Part shown: positions 11,215-24,095 of the stretch, piece after piece
How positions within the stretch are numbered: position 1 is the first letter of the stretch
How the letters are laid out: every line of letters begins with the position of its first letter
From: Biscogniauxia marginata
Lineage: Eukaryota > Ascomycota > Sordariomycetes > Xylariales > Xylariaceae
NCBI GenBank assembly: GCA_022695795.1
Contig: MU404094.1
Location: 186,001 to 250,000 of the forward strand
DNA: 64,000 bases
Direction: 5' to 3'
The notes under the pieces: model-generated
Database searches by the model: none
Seen by the model: only the letters and a program-made list of their open reading frames with translations
What the model was told of the DNA's origin: nothing
Translations under genes and position numbers: made by a program

Positions 11215-14200
11215 GTTTGCAACCAGGGTTCAGTGTAAAGACAGTCAAGAAAAAGTCATGTGTAAATATGCTGCCCAGTTTGACAATGGGCGGCGTTCGT
11301 GAGTGTATCGTCTCCCGCCCATCAGCGATGTATCCTATCCAAGCATAGCGGGGCACTTCCATCTAGTGAAGACCGGAAAGATTCAGACCCCCACCACGAA
11401 TCATAAACCGGGAGGTAGAAGTAATGTAGTTTAAATGGTAACGAGGGAGAGAAATAGACGGGTGTCAAACGGGGTTAGTTGGCCAGCGAGAGAGAGAGAA
11501 AAGAAGAGAAGAGAAAGAAGTGGAACGAAAGTGAGGAAGAAGATGTGTATAGGTAGGATAGGTAAGTCTTGGCCTGGACGCAGACTTCATGTAGTGTATA
11601 CGAGTATTAATTAGGTCGGCAAGGCGAATAGGTACGTCGGTGAAGTGGCGGATGGCGATGGGAAGAAACATGAAACTAATACATAATAAGGTGTCGTGCT
11701 AGAGAGAAAAAAGGTGCGACATGCGACACCGGGGACGCGTAAAAAGAAAAGACTTGGAAAGAAGAAGAAGAAAAAGAAGAAAAGGTAGAAGGGATCTGTA
11801 GCTGTCAGTCTGGTATTGTCCATGTATCGTACCTACACACAGACATACACCTGACTACACCCACCTGAGGTTAGTACGGTATATGGGAGTTAGTAAAATA
11901 GCTAATAAACGGACACACCAAGGTCGGGCCAAAGCTTCGATTGGCCGACCCTCAAACGCTACGACGACGCGGCTTCCTTGCGTTTGACAAATGGATAAGG
12001 TTAGGTTAGGTATGAGATAACATTAGCTTTGTGCACGGTGCGGCATGTACACCTAGGTATACATTATGTATGAGTGTATATGAAGGTGTATGTATAAGTG
12101 TATACACATGTCTGTGTGAGACACGCATATTTTCTAAACAAGTAGGAAGCGCATGTCAAATGTGGTGTGCATTGAGTGCTCGTGTGCATTGCGTATGGCC
12201 GCATGCACTTGTACCATACCTACCATATGGAGAGAGTTGTTGTCTTGGATCTTGTCTGTGTTGCAATGTTTGAGAATACGACCCGGTCCAAACTTGTTAT
12301 ACTTGATCTTCCTCCACCCCTTCACCCTTCACCCATTACACTTCATCCGGGGATTACCCACCGAATTTAACTTCCGTCGGGCGGTCATGAAAATTAAAGA
12401 AAAATCAAAGCAGAGGTGCGATATCACCACCTTGAAACTTAATTATAACAAAATTAGTGTAGCCGTGTAGATGGGAAATATACTGCGTAAGGGAGAGAGA
12501 ACCGTCTCTGTGTTGTGTAGGAGACAGTGTTGGTTCGGATAAGACGGACACTGTACGGGTCGCATTTGCGTGATTCGGGCCCCCACCTACAGAGCAACCA
12601 GGAGCTCCCCTGTGAGACATTCGGAGGCTTGCGATGTTTTGAGCTCACATAAAAGGAAAATTGGGGAAAAGGGGTCGATCGACAGCAACTGCCCCCGTGT
12701 AGAGCTCCTAAAGAGCACTAGTTTCCAGGTGTCATTCATTAATTTCTACACTAAATTGTACGTATGCTGGGGGTTTCGGTGTCTTTATTAAGAGTTCTCG
12801 TGTAACAAGACCCCATTCCGAATCGCACCGGTCGGCAGATTTAATGTATAGTTGTGTTTCAACTGACAGCAGCGCAATTTGATACATATCCACCTACCTA
12901 CAGTACCTTAGGTACCTGACAGCCACAACACAAATATCATGCTGTGTAGCCCGCATTAACCTCTGAAGAAATGCGCCCTGAGCAAGATAACTTTATCCTA
13001 CCAATGGGGTACGTCGCCGAATATTAAAAGCGTACTTTGAAATGATCACTGTGACTAGGTAGGTAGGTACTTCGTCGTCGACATCGGATTTGCATAATCG
13101 CCGAGGTGGCGACGGAGTATGTACCTTAACTCTATCTATACTAGAGTAAGTGCTTTTAACCTAGTCCCGGAGTAATATGAGGTAGACAGCTCAACACTGA
13201 GTTCTAGATCCTAGATAAGCTACCAGATTTGCCTTAGATTCAGCTGTCTGTGTGTAAGCACGAGTCTTGGTCGTCGCCTAGCGCACAATGGTAACTGATA
13301 GTTGAACCGCTTGGTAGTTAGCAGATATTCCCAGAGACCGGCACGCGCACGCCATTCAACTACTTATATATAGGCGTATCCAACTGCGTACCTATCTAGG
13401 TACGATGAAGTTACACGAATATTCAAAGGTGTCTTATTACATACTGGCGGTGTGTCTGCCCCGGCACTTAGGTTGCATTGGGCCTCTGCAGCAAATGCTC
13501 GGTACCACTGTTTCGGGTCTCCAGGTTGACCACGTCCTGACGACATTTGAGCAGATAGATAGAAACCTTCATGCTTACTGTCGTGTAGATACCACTTACA
13601 TAGACTAAACCGACAATTCAACGCTAGTAGCACTAGAGACGCCGCTTAAATCTTCCATCGTGGATGACAAGTTCTTTAGTAACGAACGTCCCCCTGGCGT
13701 TTTTTCCCGATCCACGTGGATTTATAGCGCTGGGGGGAGGTTGCAGATTAGCATGCGGATCATATTACTAGGCCCTGTCTTACTACATAGTAGTCCTCTG
13801 CAGAGAGGAGCGTCGCATCCGTGTTTACTAACCTCCGAGGATGCATGTTTCTCATTACCACTGCGGTCCGCCCCAACACAGATCAGATTTCCGACCGAGA
13901 TGCACCATTTAATTTGGCACGAGGAGGATCATACGACGTCAGGCGGACTACTCGGGCTAGCTCCACGGTCCGTCGAGGCCATTATTTGTTATTTAGCACG
14001 ATAGCTTATTACATAGTTCTTAAACCTATAATTACCTACCTACCTAACATATATAGTAGGTAGGTAGATAGGGCCAACTTGCCGTATCAAAGTTGATGAG
14101 CAATTATACGCGACTTGACCTTAGGGCAATTCGAAGCCGAATCAACTTTACGTGCTCGCCCTTTCATGATCAAAATAACCAACTCATCAAATGCGACCAG

Positions 14201-15648
14201 TTGGCCGACAGGATCGAGATGAGGCTTTTTGATGCTGATCGATTTGTTAGCCGAAGAGTCGGGATTGGGATCTGAGTTCCGCGGCTCTCAGACACAGTAC
14301 GTAAAAGCCCTGTCGCTTTGACCAAACGAAGGAAATAAGAAAAGTGACGGGAAGTTGTTCCTGTTTCACGGTAGAGAGATCCGAGCCACCTTGTGGGATC
14401 TTTGATTACTTATATAACACCCCGGGTCTTACCATCTCAAACTCTCCATTAAATTTCCCACATACTAACCGAGGCGATTGAACGAACCTGTAGGTAGTTG
14501 TCGGAACGACCAACAACAACACCGCAGCTTAAGAGTACCTAGGCAAATATATGATATGTTCATATAGTTACAATAACTTGATCAGTTACGACTTAGGAAT
14601 ATCAAGAAAAATAGAGCAAAACATCAAATACAGTACTTGAATGCATTATTTTCAAGTCTTTAATCTGTAAATCGCTGGGGTATAACATACTGCTTGAAAC
14701 ATGCACGTCTGGTACCTGTTAGTGCACTATTCTGCAGCTGGTGTTTCCGAATGTCTGCCAATTGCATGCAGCTGACCATCTTCGGCCCCAATTGACTATC
14801 CATTTACCTACCACCTCCTATACACTCCTCGCGTACGATTCACAATGTGCATGTAGTGGCAGGACTCTGATGCCTAATACATTGTAACTATAATATATCA
14901 TTATGTGCAATTAATGTAGGGTTGTCTAGGTTAAACTATCTCTCTACCTTATGGAATCGACCACGAAAGTAAGCCCAGACTAATGCCAGTTTCATAGTCA
15001 GGCCCATACCCTCTGTATTGATCAGATATATATATATATATTCTGATAGGCATCTATGTAGTCTTTAAAGCATGTATCAACTGAAGTGAGATATAAGAAA
15101 TGAGATTTAGCATCACAAGAGCCAAAATATGTTTCTAAATTGCATTAGTCTAATTCGTAAGCCTACCTGGTTAAATATATTTTCTAGAGGAAGTCACTGT
15201 TGGCCTGAAGACAAGGTACCAAACCTTTAGAAGTCATCCGGACATTATACTCCTATTTTGTAAGATGCACCTTCCATGTTACACAGACCAAAGCTAACAA
15301 ATGCCGTGATACGTAGCCGATGACCTGATCTCTTAGGTAACTACGAAAAGTAGCATCATCTACTAGTCTAACTTCGCTTGTGCCTTCCCCCAAGGCCTGT
15401 ACGCCCTCTGAATGGGAGGAGTTATTGACTGCAGGAGGAAATACATCCAAGTACCTATGTATCTATGTAAGTACTTCAACCGTTAATGGGGACTATTCGG
15501 CTCTTGGATACAACACCAACAGGCGAATCCCTCGCTGTTCACCTACGCGGTCCCGCCGTTCACCCTCACAAATCCCACTCATCCCTAGTCCAGTAGCACC
15601 TAGAAAGTATCTTAGAAACAACACTTATATCAAATTACATGAGGGTCG
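11215..15648. other. Long intergenic region without a supported gene
   Basis: Scattered open frames up to about 115 codons (for example 13660-14004) lack splice structure, codon bias or recognisable motifs. The DNA is rich in the short words GTAGGTAGGTA and TACCTAGGTA common in ascomycete intergenic DNA, and in polypyrimidine stretches near 11480-11800. Position 15001-15060 holds a short TA dinucleotide run. The 5' flank of the 853-aa gene lies at 11215-11800. Confidence 0.6.
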
Positions 15649-18155
15649 ATGCCTCAGTCCCCTAATTCTGGGTTCAAGTTATATTTTCCTGAAGCACCCA
15701 CGGCTGCAGAGACCCTACCCCCAGTCAAACACGCCCGTCACGCCTCTCCCTCCATAGATGACAACTCCATGTCTAACGCACTGCGCCAGTTCAAAGCCAA
15801 AGTCGCCGAGCAATGCGGCTGGCAGCCTGATGGTCCCGAGCCGGAACATGACGACATCGCTGGTCAGTGTGCCGAGATACGCCGGACTCCAAGACCCGAA
15901 GAAGCTTGTGGCTGGCAAAGAGACCCCCCGGAACGCGTGGTAGATGACATTAACGACCGATGCGAGCCGGCTCAGATACTAAGCCTTCCAGAAGAAAGAT
16001 ACGATTTGCATGGTGATCGGCCAGATTTAGGTGATGACGAGCTCGGTCGAATCCGTCCACCAACTCAGCAGGGCCCGTCTCCCAAGGTCCAAAAGGCTTC
16101 CCAACTCGGTTAGGCATGCCTTGATAGGTGTTATAGGATGAAACTAACAATATCATTATAGAAACATCACCGGATCCTGGAGATGGAATCGCTGCACCAG
16201 AACCCAAACGGACAAAATCTCTGCTTGGTTTGTTATTGCTATCTCGAAGTCTCCTAATCTCATCCTAACGAGGAGATCTAGAGAGAACCCCCGGTGGTGG
16301 CGACAAGCGGAAGTCAGCACCAGAGGTTCCTAAATCAGGTTTGTCGTTCCTCTGCTGTGTTGGGTTTTGGACACTAACGAGGACTGTCTTGGAGTCACAC
16401 CGGCTCCTCCAGCACCAGACTCTGCCCCCGAGTCTCCTCTAACTGGTCAGTCATGAAATCGTATAATCCGAAGCACTTGGACTGATGAAAAACTTTGTAG
16501 AGGCAAAACCGATCCCCGGTACGAGCCAGGACGACCAAACGACTGGCACAGAGCAACATGCGGAAGAGTCTTTCCAGGATGTACTAAATAGGAGTATCAG
16601 ACAAGCATTCGGCGTCGTTTTAGAGAAAATTAGAAACCCTACTCCACCACCTGTCCAGGAGCAGCCAGATGACTCCAATTCGCAGCCCCAGCCGTCCCAT
16701 ACTCCCCCAGAGCCAACAACTCATATGCCTCCACCTCCACCCCCTCAGCTTTCTCAGCCTGGCCCTGAACCAATTCCAACCATCTCTGTTCAAAAAAAGC
16801 CTTCGGGTGAGCCCAAGAAGGTTGGAAAATCTAAAAAGAATAAGGCTATCGAGAAAGAGGAGAGGGCCAAGGCGAAGAAGGCGAAAGAGGAGGCCAAAAA
16901 GGAAAAGGCTAAGGCGGAAAGGGAGCAGAAGGCTAAGGACAAGAAGGAAAAAGAAAGGCTCAAGCACGAAAAGCAAAGGACTAAGAAGGAGCGGGAGAAA
17001 GAACGAAAAGAAAGGGAGCGCCGGGAAAAGAAAAGGGAGAAAAGCAAGGCATCCTCGCTAACTCCCCCCGAATTATCCCACCGCGTTGCTACTTCTCCCA
17101 CTTCTGGCTCAGCAGTTCCTCACCCAAGATGTGAGATGTGCAAAAACAACGAAGGGATCGCATACCTAGAGCCGATCAAGGAATTGATGGGCAGCTGGCA
17201 GAACTTGCCTTCTTTTGCCGAGCTCGCCGTTGCTGCCAAGAGATTGATCGGTCGAAAGGATTCGAAGGTCACGATAGACGCACCGGCGGCAGAGAACGAA
17301 GAGCATGCTGGCCACGATCCACAGCTAGTCGAACACGTCGTGGATCACATAGCTGAGCACGTCTACCAGCGCCTGGGCAGCGACAGTCAGTCAACTGCGG
17401 CTCAACGATACCCCTGCGGGAAGTTAGTTCTGCCCGGTAAGGAGCACACTTGCGACAAACAATGCAGCCCTGCAAGCCACGGCTTGGACGGTAACAGAGA
17501 CTCGCCTACACAGGCTGAGGGCAAATGGATCATTCGCAGTCCCACGCGGAAGTGTTCCTCTACAGAAGAATCTGTCGTGCGGTCTCCCTCGGGCTTTCAG
17601 ACTCCATCAGCCATCGGCACGCCAATAGACCGTGCAAGGTCCCCGTGGAACCAGCGCCTAGGTCTCAAGACGTCGCCGCCCTACTCCAGCCACATCCGCT
17701 CGCCAATGCGAGGGTAAGTTGACTATACCTATCTTGAGCTTGTCATTGGGACCGACATGATGTACTGACTAATCTGATACTTTTTTCCTTCTAGATTCGA
17801 CTGGGGATCGTTCACGTCGAGGCCGCCGACTCCTTACCCCCCAGGATTCTCGCGCGAGGCTGCCTTCCACCACCACTTCTGCGTCCCTGTGATGCCGATG
17901 ATCTCCTCGCTCTGTCTCGAGACTCGCTGCCCGTACGACCTGGCTCCCACACCGCACTTCCCCGGTTCTGGCGCGGATATTGAGAGGGCCCCGACTGTCA
18001 ACCTGATATCACCGGGCCTGGCGGAGACACTGCCCTCTCACTCTCCTCGCAGAACCCCTTCTCCGAACGGATATATCCCCACATTACGGAATACTTCCGA
18101 GAACGACTCCGATACCCCTCGTGCTATGATTGGTCGGCACGGCAGTAGTTTTTGA
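15649..18155 (+). CDS. Repeat-containing, Lys/Glu coiled-coil protein (738 aa)
   Basis: No family recognised. Six exons join in frame: 15649-16108, 16162-16227, 16273-16338, 16395-16445, 16501-17713 and 17795-18155. The first four introns are all phase 1. ATG 15649 is the first Met after an in-frame TGA. Residues 54-146 hold three imperfect 31-aa repeats beginning EQCGWQPDGP, EACGWQRDPP and ERYDLHGDRP. Exons 2-4 are Pro/Ser-rich linkers. Exon 5 carries a Pro-rich stretch, then about 100 residues of Lys/Glu/Arg-rich probable coiled coil or nuclear-type basic region, then Cys pairs (RCEMCKN; PCGKLVLPGKEHTCDKQC) that might bind metal. The C-terminus has many SPxR/SP motifs typical of phosphorylation sites. 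A scaffold role is possible but unproven. Confidence 0.75.
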
Positions 18156-18673
18156 ACGTGAGGCGGGGATGATGAGAACTGGGCAAACGAGTTTCAGTAA
18201 CGCGGGCGATCTTTTATTAATGGGGTTCGTGGAGTACTGGCTACTAGTGCCAGTATCGGATGATAGATATGTACATACCTAGGTAGACAAGGGGGTTAAA
18301 AAAGATTGGCGCTCTGATGACACGGGGTGTTAAAACTTTGTTGAGGCATCACGAGATTTTGGGACTGTTACACCGTCAATAGATTGATAGGCCGATAGGA
18401 CCAGGGCAATTGTAATGAATACCTTTTATCTAGAGATGTGCAGGAACTGTCCCATCCTAGTGGTGCCTATGAATATCTAGTAAAGGAGTGGTATGTACAC
18501 GGCTCCTCGATGCATTCGTAAAACATTTAGCATCCCCCCTAAACGCCATAATGTATGATGCTTTGTCACGCCCATTGGACCGATATATCCTCTTCCTTTT
18601 CTTTCTCGTTTCTTTTCCTTTCCACTAAGTATTATCATTTCGACGCATTTGATCACATAACCCTTTTTGTAAC
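18156..18673. other. Convergent intergenic region
   Basis: This lies between the 3' ends of the plus-strand 738-aa gene and the minus-strand ubiquitin hydrolase. No gene is seen. It should hold both 3' untranslated regions. A TACATACCTAGGTAGAC word and a polypyrimidine tract at about 18590-18630 are the only notable features. Confidence 0.6.
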
Positions 18674-19616
18674 TCAGTCCAAAGCCCCCGCGAGGGCGAC
18701 GCACGAGAAGCGCATGTCGCCGCCGCCCCTCTCGAGGAACTTGAGCGGACCCCACAGCAGCGCCTTCTCGCTCAGCACGTCCTCGTCGGCCTCGAGCCTG
18801 CCCCGGGCGATGGGCCCCTTGCGGCGGCCGTCGAGCTCCCAGAGCGTGCCGGCTCCCTTAGCACCGCCGTCGTTACCACTGCTGCTGCTACCGCTGCCGC
18901 TGTTGCCGCCGCCGGCCTGCTCGCCGTCGAGCGTCTTCACGAAGCAGACGTAGTGCAGGTCCACGTCGTCCCGGGCGTCGGGCGCGGCCGTCTGCCCCCG
19001 GCTCGCGGCCTCGTGGTGGGCGGCGGCGAGGGCGGGGATGCGCTCGAGGAGGGCGGAGCGCTCGCGCGGGGGGAGGGGGACCGAGTCGGATAGGAGGGTG
19101 GAGAGGGTCGTGTTGGGCTCTGTTTGGTGTTAGTGGTTGGTTTTTTTTTTTTGGGGGTTTATTTTTTTATTTTTTGCTCCTATTAGGATGAAGGCGGTGA
19201 GAAGGGAAAAAAAAAAACTAACCGACGAAGCCCCTCGCGGGCCCGTTGGCGACGGCGTGCAGCAGGCCCATGAGCCCGCAGGCGTTGCGGATGGTCTGGC
19301 GCCACCAGAGCACGGGCTCCCCGGGGCCCCTGCCGGCGTACTCGTCGACGCCGGCGTCCTCGGCCATGCGCGCCGACTCGTACGCCGCGCTCACGGGGAA
19401 GACGAGGAGCAGGGCGAGCGCGGGGCGCGGCACGAAGGCGAGGAGCTCCGGCTCCGTGATCGAGTACACGTCGTGCACCTGCAGCGCCCGGCTCAGGCCG
19501 AGCTTGTGCAGGAGCGAGGTCATGAGCTCCGGGTTCGCCTCGAGCGGGACGAAGGCCACGGGTCCGCCACCACCGCTGCTGCTGGGCGGGTCGGGGTTGG
19601 TGGCTGAGGCGGACAT
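18674..19616 (-). CDS. Ubiquitin carboxyl-terminal hydrolase, UCH (peptidase C12) family
   Basis: Cysteine protease that removes small adducts from the C-terminus of ubiquitin or ubiquitin-like modifiers, in the family of yeast Yuh1 and animal UCH-L1/L3; expected in cytosol and nucleus. Two exons, 19616-19223 and 19119-18674, are separated by a 103-nt intron (GTTAGT...CACTAAC...CAG) with long poly-A/poly-T runs; the product is 279 aa. The active-site block QTIRNACGLMGLLHAVAN gives the oxyanion Gln107 and nucleophile Cys113. LHYVCFV gives catalytic His187, and WELDGRRKGP gives Asp228. Between His and Asp lies a Gly/Ser/Asn-rich insertion of about 25 residues, so the protein is longer than Yuh1 (about 236 aa). 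The coding sequence is notably GC-rich compared with its surroundings. The catalytic set is complete, so it should be active. Confidence 0.92.
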
Positions 19617-22274
19617 TGCTCGTTTCGCTTTTGTTACGAGTTTCGTGCTGAGCGTGGGTGGGATGGTGGCTTGGGCAGTCAGTCTACTTGTTGTAACTTA
19701 TGCGCCCGCGGAGTTGTAGTCGTGCTGGTAGATTATGATCAGCGAAGGGAGAGGAGAGGATAATAACTTGGTAGAAAGGTAGGTAAGATAAAGCGTTGAA
19801 GTGAGTGTGAGGAAGGTGAGATAATGAAAGATAGATGATCCCCGCGGTAACCCGCCGCGTTGGAAGGCAGCAGAAGCTATGACGCGACTTTGGCGGGGTT
19901 GGGGGGAGGGGGGGGGGATTACCTTAAGCTTATGTGGGTCGGGGATCTACGCTACCTATGAATACCCCACCAACCACACATCTGTACGGCATTATGTAGG
20001 TACCTAGATGTGTGGGGGATGTTTGCTTCAACGCTAGACACTAAGTTGATGGACTATCTGGGCTGCTAGGCTAGGTACATGTACCTAGGTAGGTAGTTAT
20101 GAGAGGCATATGCAATATTTATCATTAAAACTCAATAGCCAATACCTAAATAATTTCAATTTAAGAGGTTCAGCTATCAAACTCGTCTACTTACTCTTTA
20201 TGCATGTATATCGTTCCTATTAATCCGTATACAAGACAAAATAATACGTGAGATCCTTCACCGCAATAAAATTTAGAAAGTTGGATAGATTCTATCTCAC
20301 GAGGATGTACGAACTAAGTGTTTAGGTCAGTGGCATAACTAACAAGTTGAAGCACAACAGCCCGGCTAATTATTCTTCTTGAAGATTCTCGTAAACTAAA
20401 CATTGCCCTTTGAGATGGTAAAAAGCTCGGTAGTCGAAGGCTTGCTTGCACATGATTGAGGGATGAAAATAAATACTTAACCCGGCACACAACACATACA
20501 CCTATCATTAACATCAAAGTATAACACTCCTAAGTATCTTGAATCCAAATTCATAATCCTGACGAACTAATTGCCTAATATCATTCCTACGACTGCTTTT
20601 ACTATCTTCAAAATCACCGTTATTAGCCAATACCTATGAAAGACGGCAACGCGAGTGTGTCGTCTGTAGGTTCTCTATATGAACCGGAGAGAGCCTAGGA
20701 ATTTATGTGAGGACTGACGGGTACTCCAATGGTTGCCGGTGAAGATGTATCGTCAGCTAGAGAGGGGTCCCATATGGTTAGTCAGTCCCCCGTAGATGAA
20801 GATCCTATCGAGATGTCACATTTCGAGCATCGACGCCTCGTGTAAACAGCTGTCATCAGCCGAATGAGGTCACAACGATTTGACTTTTCGGGTTTCCTGA
20901 ACAGACTTGGCAAAATCGCATATCTGTGGTGGTAAAGTAAGCCTCCGAATAAGTATATTATTTGACTAAAGTCGGGGCGCCTCTTAATTATTAACCCCAA
21001 TCCTAAGTACCTAGACATACGCTTAAAAGATGTGATCTTCTTATCAAGTTTTGAACCCCCCCTTCGTGTTCTTATGGCCGGCAATGTATTGCTAATCATC
21101 AAAGCAGTCGACATCGGTATAAAAGGCAGCACGGGCCAAAATAATCAACTTTAGGAGTTGCATAGGTAGTTAATAAGTTGTATTGGTCATACAATATTGG
21201 CACGTGGAGAATGTGGTAACATCTATGAGATGATAATTACGGAATAACCGAGGCATTTTTTTTTATTCAAAGACAAGGTAACTAAATCTTTGGCCTAATT
21301 GCCTAACAAACCTCAAGTCTGCATGAGTCCCCGAAGGCTCATTATACACGGAAGTAGTCTCTTCGGTATTTCCAACTTTCGGGATATAACGTCAGGCCAA
21401 GAGCACAGCCGTACGGCGCCTTATCGTATTCACCGAAGTTCGTTGATTTCAGACGGCACGGAAAGTCGGTTTGGGAACCATCATTCATGAGTCTTAATTT
21501 TATAGTTATCTAGCGACGTGTGTAGCGATGCAGGAGGCATGTTGAAGCCATCGTTACTAGCCGGATTTAATTCATTCATACTTGCAAAATAAATAGGCAC
21601 GCTATTATTTAGTATTATAGTTTATGATTCAATCTTCACCGTATAGGAAAGGATAAGCAATGTAAACGAGCTGAAAATCGGCATTACTAAAAAATTCGAT
21701 ATCAGAATGTAGCGCAGCGCCAAGGGCCCAAGCAAATCCTTTGTCTCTTCTCACATCATCATTAATAGTCTTGGTAAAAGCCACTTCCCCCTTCCTCGTA
21801 TTGGCAAATACTCAAGACTATCATACACAAGCTCGCTCTAAAATACTGCTGTAAGAGTTTGGAGACATTTACATGCTGTTCACCAATTTACCATATCACT
21901 ATGATATCAATGAACAGACCTGTGATCAACCTATTATAAAAGGGGGTCTAGGTGAACTATCTTAATTATTCCAACCATGATTCTCAAGTGACAATTGGCT
22001 TTGTTTTAGTCAGTTGAGGAATTTTTACGTGAAGAAAATCAAATCCAATGGGAAATTTGGCCAACTAGTTTGCCGTGATGACAGGATCTTTTATAATTCT
22101 ATCGTTGATGATACAGGAATAATACTATTACAACAAATTGCCCAGGCCCATGCATCGCTATGCGCCAGTAAACCATTCATAAATATCGCACGTGATATAA
22201 GTGTTGACCTTCCGTGCTTTGAAATGCAAAACATACTATTACAAGATGAGGCATCGCAGAGATCCAGCTGCGGA
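19617..22274. other. Intergenic region without a supported gene
   Basis: It holds the presumed promoter of the ubiquitin hydrolase (19617-19900) and then about 2.3 kb with no gene I can support. A frame at 20782-21132 (minus) is open for 116 codons but has no recognisable motif or splice structure. A poly-G run of about 15 lies near 19900-19918, and TAGGTACCTAG-type palindromic words occur at 19995 and 20070-20095. Confidence 0.6.
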
Positions 22275-24095
22275 TCAATCGAGCGAGAAGCCATGCTGTA
22301 GAGAGTTCTTCAGAAATCCATCAGGGTCGTACTTGGCCTGTATTCTTCTTAGTTTGGGCAGACTCCGGCCACCCCCGAGGGATTCGAAAGGCTTCTGGGA
22401 CCCGGACGCCTCGTTTAGGTAGATGAACGGGTTGTGGAGACCGAGTCTTTGCGTCGCCGCGTCGATCTCTTGGGCAGCCCTCTCGGAGAAACTATACACG
22501 GCATCGTCGTCCTCTGCGTTGTTCCAGAAGCTCTCGATTCTGCCGGCTATTTTAGATTGATATTAGCTAAATTGATCTTGACTCTTATACGTTGGGGATT
22601 AGACACTAGAGTGATTACTTACCGACAAACGTGCCGTCGGTTTCAGGATCCAGATCTATAACGTTGCCCCCAGCTTGCTTCGAGATCTCAAGCCAGCCCC
22701 TCGAAATAGGCTGCCACGTAGTAATGATCCGCAGCCCTTCTACGTGGCCGAGTTCCGCTAAAGCTCCATCAACGACGGTCCTGTTGTGTATACTAAAAGC
22801 GCGAGGGTCTCCCTTGAAGCTGACAGCCCAGAACAAATGTCTTGTCTGCTGGCCCGCTACCGATTCGAATATCCTCGGAATCGCTGTCCAGCTGTCATGG
22901 ACGCCGACTTGAGATGATGCTATTAGCGAGGAGTCGATGTTGGCGAAGGGTTCCAGCGCCGGCGGGTTAGGATTGGTTCCCGGGTACATTGCGACGTTGA
23001 CAACCTGGTATGAAGAACTTCCGTTGGCAGGCACAATGGACGCAAAAGGATTAATGACCACTTCGGGGTCGTCAACACCATTTCCAGGGGTCATGTAAGT
23101 GTTGAGTGCGTCAAAAAATTGGTCCTGTGCCGCGCCTCTCCAGACAGTAAGACCTCCGTATGCTGGTCCGATCTGGAGTGTGCGCATGTCGTATCGAGTA
23201 ACGATACCAAAGTTGTTATGGCCTCCCTTGAGGGCCCAAAAGAGATCTGAGTATTCGCCCCCGGGGCTACCAGAGTACGTCACATTGCTCGACGACTCGT
23301 AATCCCCCCCTGCCACCTGTACGATGCGGCCGTCGGCAAGGACCACCTCATATCCCACAACGTCATCGCAACCCCAGCCCCGGCTTCCGCTGAAGTATCC
23401 GATGCCGCCGCCGATCAGCACGCCGCCGACACCGACGGAAGGGAACTTGCCGCCGTTGACAGCGAGCCCATCTTGCGCGAGCCATTCGTAGACCTCGATC
23501 CAGGTCTGGCCTGGTCCAATGCTAGCAATGCTTTTGTCGGCGTTGAGTGTCCTGCCGTTGAGTTTTGACATTGAGATGAAGACACCGTCATCTATTGACT
23601 GGGCACCTGATACTGGCATGTGGCCGCCTGAGCGTACGGAGAATTTAGAACCGGATTGCTTGATAAGTTTCAAGCCGGCACTGAGGTCCTGTGCCGTGTT
23701 TGGCTCGAATACACAGTTGGGTGAGCGAATACACGTGCCCGACCATACTTCTATATATTGGGTTAGCAAGCAATTGACCAGACTACTTATTAATTTTCAT
23801 GAGGCCCCTTGATCAAGCGACCTGTGTAGCCCATAAGGTTTCACAAGTATCAGGATCAATAGGGGTGCATTATAAAAGCCGTCGCAGTCGAGGAATAGAA
23901 GCAATTACCATGAGTCTCAGTAGTGTATTGAGTAGTATTAGGCCAGAAAAGCTGGTCAGGAAATGTAGACGATATTGCACTACACGCTTCAGTAGTTCGT
24001 GCCTTTAAGTCTTCGATAGAGTGTAGCAATGGTATAGCGTAAGCGCGCATGGCCAAAAGGCCAGCCTGAGTGGCCAGAATAGGCGCGAGACGCAT
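22275..24095 (-). CDS. Secreted FAD-linked oxidase, berberine-bridge-enzyme type
   Basis: Flavin oxidase with an FAD-binding PCMH domain and a C-terminal BBE segment; relatives oxidise sugars, alkaloids or fungal metabolites. Three exons, 24095-23909, 23750-22623 and 22546-22275 (introns of 158 and 76 nt), give 528 aa. The start MRLAPILATQAGLLAMRAYA reads as a signal peptide, so secretion is likely. The FAD domain begins near residue 70. SVRSGGH places His106 as the expected 8-alpha-linked FAD histidine. The region GKFPSVGVGGVLIGGGIGYF lacks the cysteine used for a second covalent FAD bond in bicovalent members, so this enzyme is probably mono-covalent. The C-terminus has RIQAKYDPDGFLKN, the usual BBE ending. 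Several NxS/T glycosylation sites are present. The substrate cannot be told; no biosynthetic cluster genes lie nearby. Confidence 0.9.

Noticed and set aside
13660..14004. 114-codon plus-strand frame
   Set aside because: No recognisable motif, no splice or promoter context, overlapping frames on both strands.
16620..17101. Leu/Phe/Ser-rich minus-strand frames
   Set aside because: Antisense of the Lys/Glu-rich coding stretch of the 738-aa gene.
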